40,364 bases of DNA. It comes from Alphaproteobacteria bacterium (GTDB lineage: Bacteria; Pseudomonadota; Alphaproteobacteria; Caulobacterales; Aquidulcibacteraceae). Position numbers and translations under genes: made by a program. Shown one piece after another: positions 25,982 through 33,691 of this stretch. The stretch's first letter is position 1. Every line of letters starts with the position of its first letter. The notes under the pieces are model-generated. The model had not been told where the DNA came from. It saw only the letters and a program-made list of their open reading frames with translations, and did no database searches. The stretch is taken from the NCBI GenBank assembly GCA_027484265.1, contig JAIXTH010000296.1, forward strand, positions 1 through 40,364. The letters run 5' to 3'.

Positions 25982-27973
25982 TCAAATCGCGTCGGGATCG
26001 TCGGCCACCGGCAGGTCGCGGCGCGGCGGCGCCGGCGTGACGAGCCCATCGGCCAGTTTCGCCCGCAGGGCCGGCAGGCCGTCATAGGACATGTCGATCT
26101 CGCTGGCCTCGCGCCAGCGGGCACGCGCCTCGTCGCGCCGACCCAGATGCCACAGCACATCGCCCAGATGGTCGATCACCTCGGCGCTCGGGTCCTCGGC
26201 GGTCTGGCTCACCGCCAGCTCCAGCAGGCGCAGCGCATCTTCCAGATGGCCCAGCTTGTAATAGGCCCAGCCGAGCGAGTCGGTGATCGAGGCGCTGTCG
26301 GGATTGCGCTCGTGGGCGGTCTGCAGCAGCAGGAAGCCCTCCTCGAGATCATAGTCCTTGTCCACCAGCGCATAGCCGAGATTGTTCAGCATGTCCGGCG
26401 AGCGCGGCCGCATCGACAGGGCCTCGCGCAGGTAGCCGATGCCCTCTTCCAGGGTCGCTTCGTTCTCCGTGAGAATATAGCCGAACGAAGCCAGATAGTT
26501 ATGGTCGACCCCGAACCCACCGAGGCTGCGCCTCAGGACGCGTATCATCTCCGGCCGCCGGTCGGGCAGATAGAAGGAGATGCTGAGGGCGATATAGCCG
26601 CGCAGGATGTCGTCGGCCGCGACGGCCTCCAGGGCCCCGTCCAGCAGCTGCGTCCCGGTTGCGGCATCGCCGGTCTGGAAGAAGACCCCCGCAGCCTGCC
26701 AGCGCGACCCGGCCAGCACGCGTTCATCGCCCGACTGCTCCGCCAGTCGCAGGGCCGTGCGCATCTCCTCGATCGCCTTGGGCCACTGGCGCTGCGCCAC
26801 TGCCAGCCAGCCACGCCGGTGATGCCAGGTGATGGTCCGGTCGGCGGCAGGCACCCGCTCGATATAGGCTACCGCATCGGCAATCCTGTGCATGGCCGAC
26901 GCATAGCCCGACAGTTCCATCAGGGTCTCGGACGAGGGTGGCGGTCCACCCGGGGCCTCCAGTACTGCCAGCGCGGCCCGGTCCTCGCCATAGTCCGACA
27001 GAAGCCCTGCCATCTCGGAGCGCAGCTCGGGATTGTTGGGCTCCAGGACCAGGGCGGTGCGCAGATAGAGGGCGTCGTTGATGAACACCATGTCGGCGTC
27101 GGGACGCTGTGGCGCGCGGCGTCCGCGCCGCTGTTCCTGCGGGGCCATCCGCGCCAGCTGCATCAAGGTCACATAGCTGCGCAGCATCTCGGCACCGGCC
27201 TGGCGCACGGTCAGTCCGGGCAGGCTGGCGCGGCCAGCCTGGATCGCGGCCCGCAGGTCGCGCATCTCCTGGTCCATGATCTCGACCGGACCGAACAGGT
27301 CGTCCATCCGCTCCAGCGCCGCCTGCGGACCATCGGTCTGCGCCAGCAGCACGAAATAGCGCTTGGCGATCACCGGCGAGAACAGCAGCTCGCTGTTGTC
27401 ATCGGCCTCGCGCCAGAGCGCGAGCGCAGCTGCCCTGTCATTGGCCCGCTCTGCCAGCCAGCCGCGCCAGGCCCGGTAGAACGGCGCGCCACCGGCTTCC
27501 TCGCCGAACTGCTCCCAGCGGGCGATCCCGTCTGCCTCATTGCCGATCTGCAGCTGGGTGATCATGCCGAGGGCCGAACCCACCATGTCGTCGCTCTCGG
27601 TGCGGGCAAAGGCCGTGGCGGCGGCGTTGAAGTCGTCCCGCTTGAGGGCCTGCACCCCGCTGACAAAGCCCAGCAGCTCGCGCGAGGACGTGGCGGTGGC
27701 GAGGCCGCCCAGCGTGGCCACCGCAAATTCGAAGTCGCCCTCGACCAGCGCGATATACATCGCGTCCTCGATGCTGAGGTCGAAATAGCGCAGGGCCCGG
27801 TCCTCGGCGCTGCTGCGCGGCGTTCCCGGCTGGACGGGCGCCGCCGGGCCTTCCGGTGCCGCCACAGTGATCACGGCAGCCTGAACCGGCGGCGGCACCA
27901 GCATGGTGGCGGTCATCAGGGCCAGCACAAGCCGGGTGCCAGATTGCGAGGGCGAGCGCGAGGAAAGGCGCAT
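25982..27973 (-). CDS. Exported tetratricopeptide-repeat protein
   Basis: Signal-like N-terminus LALMTATMLVPPPVQA; C-terminal TPRs incl. LGYALVDKDYDLEEGFLLLQTAHERNPDSASITDSLGWAYYKLGHLEDALRLLELAV...EVIDHLGDVLWHLGRRDEARARW. Confidence 0.9.
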   Translation of the reverse strand: MRLSSRSPSQSGTRLVLALMTATMLVPPPVQAAVITVAAPEGPAAPVQPGTPRSSAEDRALRYFDLSIEDAMYIALVEGDFEFAVATLGGLATATSSRELLGFVSGVQALKRDDFNAAATAFARTESDDMVGSALGMITQLQIGNEADGIARWEQFGEEAGGAPFYRAWRGWLAERANDRAAALALWREADDNSELLFSPVIAKRYFVLLAQTDGPQAALERMDDLFGPVEIMDQEMRDLRAAIQAGRASLPGLTVRQAGAEMLRSYVTLMQLARMAPQEQRRGRRAPQRPDADMVFINDALYLRTALVLEPNNPELRSEMAGLLSDYGEDRAALAVLEAPGGPPPSSETLMELSGYASAMHRIADAVAYIERVPAADRTITWHHRRGWLAVAQRQWPKAIEEMRTALRLAEQSGDERVLAGSRWQAAGVFFQTGDAATGTQLLDGALEAVAADDILRGYIALSISFYLPDRRPEMIRVLRRSLGGFGVDHNYLASFGYILTENEATLEEGIGYLREALSMRPRSPDMLNNLGYALVDKDYDLEEGFLLLQTAHERNPDSASITDSLGWAYYKLGHLEDALRLLELAVSQTAEDPSAEVIDHLGDVLWHLGRRDEARARWREASEIDMSYDGLPALRAKLADGLVTPAPPRRDLPVADDPDAI

Positions 27974-28114
27974 GACAGGTTCTTTCTATCCGGGACAGCC
28001 CGGTTCCTTACCCTAAAGACTGTGGCTGCGGCGTGGCAAGACAAGCTCGATCGCCAGTTTGGAAGCCGCACCGGCAGCACCCGCCGCAGGTGCCGCGACC
28101 AGCCGGGTCCCGGC

Positions 28115-28489
28115 CTAGCCGAGGGGCTGTTGCAGGGCGATGCGGTTGCCTTCGCTGTCGCCGATTTCCGCCACCAGCAGGGTGGCGGTTGCGGGCTCCG
28201 GGCCGAACAGGATGGAGCCGCCTGCCGCAGTGGCGCGGGCGAGGACCGCGGCGATGTCGTCCACGGCCACATAGAGGATCGCGCCGTCCCGGGTCGGCCG
28301 GTACACCTCGCCCTGGCAGAGGGCAGCGCTGGCGCCCATCTCGGCCTCGTCCACCTCGAAGAACGCCATGCGGTTGCCGTGAATGATCTCGACGGCCCCC
28401 ACGCGCGCACCGAACACCCGCTCATAGAAGGCTCTGGCCCGGTCAAGGTCGCCGACCGGGATTTCGACATGAAGGACCGCAAAGCTCAT
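28115..28489 (-). CDS. VOC (glyoxalase/bleomycin resistance-like) family protein
   Basis: MSFAVLHVEIPVGDLDRARAFYERVFGARVG...ILYVAVDDIAAVLARATAAGGSILFGPEPA...GDSEGNRIALQQP. Confidence 0.93.
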   Translation of the reverse strand: MSFAVLHVEIPVGDLDRARAFYERVFGARVGAVEIIHGNRMAFFEVDEAEMGASAALCQGEVYRPTRDGAILYVAVDDIAAVLARATAAGGSILFGPEPATATLLVAEIGDSEGNRIALQQPLG

Positions 28490-28533
28490 GGCGCTGTTCC
28501 TACAGATGGAGTCCCCGGGCCGCCCAGGCACAA

Positions 28534-29568
28534 TCACCCCAGTAGCAGCCAGGCCAGAGCGGCGTCCACGCGGGTGCGCCAGCTGGCTTCATTGTGGCCG
28601 CTGCCTTCGATCACCAGGCTGCGCAGGCCGGTCTGTTCGGTCCAGCCGAGGGCGGCCAGGCGCCGGTCCATGGCGGCCTGATAGGGCGGGTAGAGCGTGT
28701 CGCGGCCTTCTGTACCGCGATCGAGGAACAGGCGATGGCCGCCGCCAGGGCGCAGCATGGTATCCGCCATGAAGCGGTCGAGCGCTGCCAGCACCCGCCC
28801 GGTCTGCAGATCGCCCCGCTCATAGGCCGCCGCATCGGTCAGCAGCGGCCAGTGGATCGACAGACACCCGGCCCCGCCAAACAGCTGCGGATAACGGCAC
28901 AGTGCCGCCAGCGAGATCAGCCCGCCCATGCTCGAGCCCATCACCAGCGTATCGGCCCGCTGGCGCGACACCGGCAGGCTGGCCCGCGCCCATGGCACCA
29001 GCTCATCGGCCAGGAAGGCCAGATAGCCATCCGAGAGGGGCGGGCCGCCATTGGCTGCCGCAATCCGGTCGCGCAGATCCTGGGGCAGCGCGCGCTCCAT
29101 GTCGGTGGGCAGATACTCGCGCCGCCGCGCCGGGGTGTTCCAGACCCCGACGATCACGGGCGCCTGATCGGGGCTGCCAGCTGCACGCAGGGCGGCCGCG
29201 TGCATGTCCCAGGCCTGGCCGCCAAAGGCAGTGCGGGCTTCGAGCAGATTCTGACCGTCCTGCATCACCAGCAGGGAATGACTGCCCTGCGCCGCCTCGG
29301 ACCGCAGTCCGGCCCCTGGCGGCAGCCAGATGTCCACCCGCCGCGGCGCCGCATGGCGGCTGGGGAACGCGCGCACCGACAGGAGGCTGCCGGGTCCGTT
29401 CCAGCCCGCCACGGGCAGCGCGACCGGCCTTGCGACCGCACGGCCGGCTCCCGGGCCGCCTGCCGCGGCGGGCGGCACCAGTCCCAGACCTGCAAGCGCA
29501 AGGCCGCCGACTGCCACGTAACGGCGATCTGGTTTCCGGCGGGACAGGGCGGGATCGGGGTTGTCCAT
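28534..29568 (-). CDS. Exported alpha/beta hydrolase, esterase-D/enterochelin-esterase-like
   Basis: RRYVAVGGLALAGLGLV Tat-like N-terminus; SLLVMQDGQNLL, VIVGVWNT, TLVMGSSMGGLISLAALCRYPQLFGGAGCLS (GxSxG), IEGSGHNEASWRTRVDAALAWLL. Confidence 0.88.
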   Translation of the reverse strand: MDNPDPALSRRKPDRRYVAVGGLALAGLGLVPPAAAGGPGAGRAVARPVALPVAGWNGPGSLLSVRAFPSRHAAPRRVDIWLPPGAGLRSEAAQGSHSLLVMQDGQNLLEARTAFGGQAWDMHAAALRAAGSPDQAPVIVGVWNTPARRREYLPTDMERALPQDLRDRIAAANGGPPLSDGYLAFLADELVPWARASLPVSRQRADTLVMGSSMGGLISLAALCRYPQLFGGAGCLSIHWPLLTDAAAYERGDLQTGRVLAALDRFMADTMLRPGGGHRLFLDRGTEGRDTLYPPYQAAMDRRLAALGWTEQTGLRSLVIEGSGHNEASWRTRVDAALAWLLLG

Positions 29569-29689
29569 GCTGATGTCGTCCCCTGTCACCGATCCGAAAT
29601 CAAGTCTTCACAGCTCTGTCGGCTGGCCGTCACCCTAGCATCGCACGACCTGCCTAACTGCCCCGCCCGAGGTCAAATCGGGGGCTGTG

Positions 29690-32323
29690 ATGAGAGTTTC
29701 GGGGCGTATGGGCGGTCGTGCGGGCCGGTTGCTGGCGGCAACAAGTCTGGTGACCGGGGCAGCGATGCTGTGGTCTGGCGCGGCGGCAGCCCAGAGCGCT
29801 CCGGCCGACACCGCCAGCGAGGCGGGTACGTCTGGCAATCCCGAAGTGGTGGTCGTCACAGGCTCGATCCGCTCGGCGCAGGCTGCTTCGATTTCAGCCA
29901 AGCGCGTGGCCGAAAACCTGGTGGATATCGCGGCCGCAGACACTGTGGGCCGCTTCCCGGATCAGAACACCGCAGCTGCCCTTGCGCGACTGCCCGCCGT
30001 CGCGGTGCAGCGTGACCAGGGCCAGGAGCGCTATGTGCAGGTGCGCGGCGCGCCCAACCGCTGGATCTCGGTGAGCTTTGACGGCATTCCGGTGATCGGG
30101 GTCGATGAAGGCGGTGCCACCCGCGCGTTCCGCTTCGATGCAGTGCCGGCCGTGATGCTGAGCTCGGCGGCAATCAACAAGTCGCTGACCCCGGATATCA
30201 CCGCCGAAGCCATCGCTGCCAATGTCGATCTGCGCACATGGTCGCCGCTGTCGGCCGACGGCTTTGACCTGCAAGGTGACATCGGTGCAGGCGAGATGGA
30301 TCTTGGCGGCGGCGAGCAGCGCCAGGGCTCGATCCGCGCGGCCTGGTCGAACGGCACCATCGGCCTTGTCGCCGGTGCCTCGACTTACCGCCGCGAGCAG
30401 GTGACGGACAATCGCGAAGTCGGTGCATGGGCGGGCCGGGTGCCGACCGAACTCGACATCCGCAACTACCAGCTCATCCGCGAGAACAACGGCTTCTTCC
30501 TGGGGGCGGAGTACCGGGTTAGCGATCGGCTGACAGTCTCGGTCAAGGGCATCGTCACCGAGTTCACCGACACCGAAGACCGCGACCAGTATGAGTTCCG
30601 CCTCGACCGGGCACCAGGCTTTGCCACGGCGCAGCGCAGCGGCGATCTCGTGAATGTGCCGGTGCGCGGCACCTTCAATGAGGGTGACTATCTGACCCGC
30701 TACGAGATCATCACGGCTTCGGCGGACTATGAGGGCGAGCGGTTCGATCTGTCTGCCCGGATCAACCACACCGTCAGCGACAACACGACGTTCCTGCCGC
30801 TGATCCAGGTCAGCTCCTCGAGCAGCCAGAACGTGTCGCTGAACTACAATCTGGCCGACCCGAACTTTCCGATTGTCAGCCTGTTCCGCACTGTGCCCGG
30901 TACGCCGCCAGTGCGCGGGGCCGCAATTGCGTCCATCGACCAGGCCGCCTTTCCAAGCGTGACCTATATTCCGGTGCTTCAGGACAGCTTCTCCGAGAGC
31001 TGGTCCGGCCGGATCGACGGTCGGCTGCAGCTGCGCGATGATGTCGAAGTGGCGGTCGGCGCGTTCTGGAGTGACCGTGCGCTGGACGGCTTTACCTTCG
31101 CCACGTCCAATGCCGTCAATCTGACCGGGCGGGTCAACATCGGCGAGTTTGTGACCGGTCAGCCATGGACCACCGGTTTCCCGCTCGGGACGACGTTCAA
31201 CCTGATCGACAATCAGCGCCTGCGTGCCGCTGCTCTGGCTGCCCTGCAGGGTGCCCCCACCTTCGTGCCGGGCCAGACCTATGACCGCGCCCGGGACGTG
31301 CCGGACATCAACCGCTACGATCTCGATGAGCGGCTTCTGGCGCTGTATGGCCGGGTCACCTGGGAGTTCGGCGCCACGCGCGTGGTGGCAGGGCTGCGGC
31401 TCGAGCGGTTCGAGGTGGACAATCGTGGCACGGTGCAGATCGGTGCCAACCGTTTCGAGCGGCTGGAGGTCTCGACGGAACAGACCGACCTCTTCCCCAG
31501 CATCAATGTGCGTCACGAGATCGGCGAAAACTGGGTGGTGCGGGCCTCGGTACAGCGCGGCATTGCCCGCCCCTCCTTCGGCGAAGTGCGGGTCGGCGCT
31601 TCGGTGAACGATACCACCAGCCCCGGCACTGTCAGCGGCGGGAATCCGGCCCTTGAACCGGAATACACCTGGGGCACTGACTTCAGCATCGAGTTCTACC
31701 CCAACCGGTCCAGCATTGTGGCGCTGTCGGTCTACCGTCGCTGGGTCTCCGGTGTGCTGTATTCCAACACGCAGACGGTGGGATCGGACGCCTTCAACAG
31801 CAATGGCATCGACCGCTCGAACTACCAGCTCACTTCGACCTTCAACGGTGAAGACGGCGAGCTGACAGGTGTCGAGCTGAGCTATCAGCAGCAGTTCTCG
31901 TGGTTCCCCGCGCCGTTCGACGGGCTGGGCGTGCAGGGAAATCTGGCCTTCATCGATGGATCGTTCGACACCGTGCAGCGCCGTGGCATCGATTTCCCCG
32001 GCACGTCGGGCCGGATCATCAACGCGTCCATCTATTACGAGAAGTACGGCGTCTCGGCCCGGATCAGCTACCAGCACCGCACCGAATGGCTGGACACGCT
32101 GGGGGGGCTCGGCGTTGGCTCCACGGGCGATGAGTTCCGCGACGGATACGGCAATCTCGATATAGCCCTGCGCTATAGCGTGAACGACCAGCTGACCCTG
32201 TTCGCCGACTTCTCGAACCTCACCGACGAACTTTATGTTGCCTATCTGGGCGATCCGGGACGGCCGACCGAAGTCGAGCAGATCGGCTCCCGGTTCCTGG
32301 TGGGCATCCGTTTCAGCTACTGA
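29690..32323 (+). CDS. TonB-dependent outer membrane receptor
   Basis: Signal peptide (LLAATSLVTGAAMLWSGAAAAQ), plug domain (VVVVTGSIRSAQ...DTVGRFPDQNTAAALARLPAVAVQRDQGQERYVQVRG), C-terminal beta signal RFLVGIRFSY. Confidence 0.95.
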   Translation: MRVSGRMGGRAGRLLAATSLVTGAAMLWSGAAAAQSAPADTASEAGTSGNPEVVVVTGSIRSAQAASISAKRVAENLVDIAAADTVGRFPDQNTAAALARLPAVAVQRDQGQERYVQVRGAPNRWISVSFDGIPVIGVDEGGATRAFRFDAVPAVMLSSAAINKSLTPDITAEAIAANVDLRTWSPLSADGFDLQGDIGAGEMDLGGGEQRQGSIRAAWSNGTIGLVAGASTYRREQVTDNREVGAWAGRVPTELDIRNYQLIRENNGFFLGAEYRVSDRLTVSVKGIVTEFTDTEDRDQYEFRLDRAPGFATAQRSGDLVNVPVRGTFNEGDYLTRYEIITASADYEGERFDLSARINHTVSDNTTFLPLIQVSSSSSQNVSLNYNLADPNFPIVSLFRTVPGTPPVRGAAIASIDQAAFPSVTYIPVLQDSFSESWSGRIDGRLQLRDDVEVAVGAFWSDRALDGFTFATSNAVNLTGRVNIGEFVTGQPWTTGFPLGTTFNLIDNQRLRAAALAALQGAPTFVPGQTYDRARDVPDINRYDLDERLLALYGRVTWEFGATRVVAGLRLERFEVDNRGTVQIGANRFERLEVSTEQTDLFPSINVRHEIGENWVVRASVQRGIARPSFGEVRVGASVNDTTSPGTVSGGNPALEPEYTWGTDFSIEFYPNRSSIVALSVYRRWVSGVLYSNTQTVGSDAFNSNGIDRSNYQLTSTFNGEDGELTGVELSYQQQFSWFPAPFDGLGVQGNLAFIDGSFDTVQRRGIDFPGTSGRIINASIYYEKYGVSARISYQHRTEWLDTLGGLGVGSTGDEFRDGYGNLDIALRYSVNDQLTLFADFSNLTDELYVAYLGDPGRPTEVEQIGSRFLVGIRFSY

Positions 32324-32371
32324 TGGCGCACCCTGCGCCGGGTCCCTGACGGGGCCGGAAGGAGACTATTG

Positions 32372-33505
32372 ATGGACCGCCGCAAGCTGCTGCAAGGGGG
32401 CCTCGCCTCCGTCCTGACCTTCTCTGCCATTGGAGCGGCAAACGGCACGCTGGCGGGCTGTGTGCCGTCGGCCCGCGCCACGCTGCCGGCCGATGCCACG
32501 GGCGAGGTGGTGCGCATCGCACCTGACCGGTTGCGGGTCAGCTGGCAGGGGCTGGAGGGGCCCGTGCGGGTCTTCCTGTCGGCCGGGGGCGACGCGCCTG
32601 CAGGCAAGACGGCCGAAGTGGCTGCCGCTGCCACTTCGCCGGTGGAGATTGCCGCTCCGGCAACGCCGCGACCATTCATTGTGATCGAGACCGATACAGG
32701 AGCGCGCATGCAACTGGCCGAACGCGTACTGCCGCTGGAAGGCGGGCGCAATTTCCGGGATCTGGGCGGCTATCGCAGTGAGGATGGCCGGCAGGTGCGC
32801 TGGGGGCACCTGTACCGCTCCGGAGTCATGGCCGAGCTGACTGCGGGCGATCTTGCCTATCTGCGCAGCCTCGGCATCGCGCGCGTGTGCGACTTTCGCA
32901 GCAGCGACGAGATGAGCCGCGAGCCCTCCAGGGCTGCCGGGGTGGAGGGGCTCGACTATGTGGCCTTCGCCTATGACATGGACATGGGCTCCAGCATCGG
33001 CCCGCTGCTTGCAGCGCAGACCCGCGAGGAGGCTGTGAAGGCCTTTGCCGATGGCTACCTTGGCATGGCCGCCCTTCTCAAGCCGCACTTCACCGATCTG
33101 TTCGATCGACTGACTGCCAGCACCACCCCACTCGCCATGAACTGCTCGGCCGGCAAGGACCGCACCGGGGTCGCTTCGGCCCTGATCCTCGGCGCGCTGG
33201 GTGTGCCGCGCGACACGATCATCGCCGACTATGCCCTCAGCGAAACCATCGTGCCGCCGGACAAGTATCTGGAGGCCATCCGCTCGGACAATGGCGGCAT
33301 GTCCATGCCCGCAGAGCAGCGCGCGATGTTCGCCCGCGTTCCGGAGCCTGTCCTGCGGGTGCTGTTCGGCACCGATCCAGACGTCATGCGACTGACCCTT
33401 GACCGGATCGATGCCGAACATGGCGGTCTGGCCACGTACGCGGCGACAAACTTTGGTCTGGATGCGGAACGTGTCGAGGTGCTGCGCAACAGCTATTTGG
33501 TCTGA
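32372..33505 (+). CDS. Predicted Tat-exported lipoprotein tyrosine phosphatase (Y_phosphatase3/IphP-like)
   Basis: MDRRKLLQGG...GTLAGC (twin-Arg + lipobox), GGRNFRDLGGYRSEDGRQVRWGHLYRSG, active-site loop NCSAGKDRTG. Confidence 0.9.
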   Translation: MDRRKLLQGGLASVLTFSAIGAANGTLAGCVPSARATLPADATGEVVRIAPDRLRVSWQGLEGPVRVFLSAGGDAPAGKTAEVAAAATSPVEIAAPATPRPFIVIETDTGARMQLAERVLPLEGGRNFRDLGGYRSEDGRQVRWGHLYRSGVMAELTAGDLAYLRSLGIARVCDFRSSDEMSREPSRAAGVEGLDYVAFAYDMDMGSSIGPLLAAQTREEAVKAFADGYLGMAALLKPHFTDLFDRLTASTTPLAMNCSAGKDRTGVASALILGALGVPRDTIIADYALSETIVPPDKYLEAIRSDNGGMSMPAEQRAMFARVPEPVLRVLFGTDPDVMRLTLDRIDAEHGGLATYAATNFGLDAERVEVLRNSYLV

Positions 33506-33691
33506 GGCCTCAATGAGGCAGGCCGCCGCCGCTTGGCAGCCTGCGCCATCTGCCGGGGACCATGCCTGCGCGTTTCGAACAGGTTCCAGCCATCGTGCCG
33601 CACCCGCGGCCCATGGCCGTGGCTCAGCCCGCCGCGGCTCGCAGACCGGCGGCCAGCGGTGCCCCGGTGAGGGCGCGTCGGGCCGGGCCGT

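Noticed and set aside
26147-28681. 844-aa + strand ORF opposite the TPR gene (and 22127-23749, 540 aa)
   Set aside because: Antisense of repeat-rich TPR coding sequence; no domain signature, no credible start context.
29894-32077. 727-aa - strand ORF opposite the first TonB receptor
   Set aside because: The receptor frame has signal peptide, plug and C-terminal beta signal; the antisense frame has none.
33506-33691. Short palindrome TGAGGCCTCA (33503-33512) and GCCTC-AAT-GAGGC (33507-33519) after the phosphatase gene as a terminator
   Set aside because: Stem of only 5 bp with a tiny loop and no T-tract; too weak to annotate.
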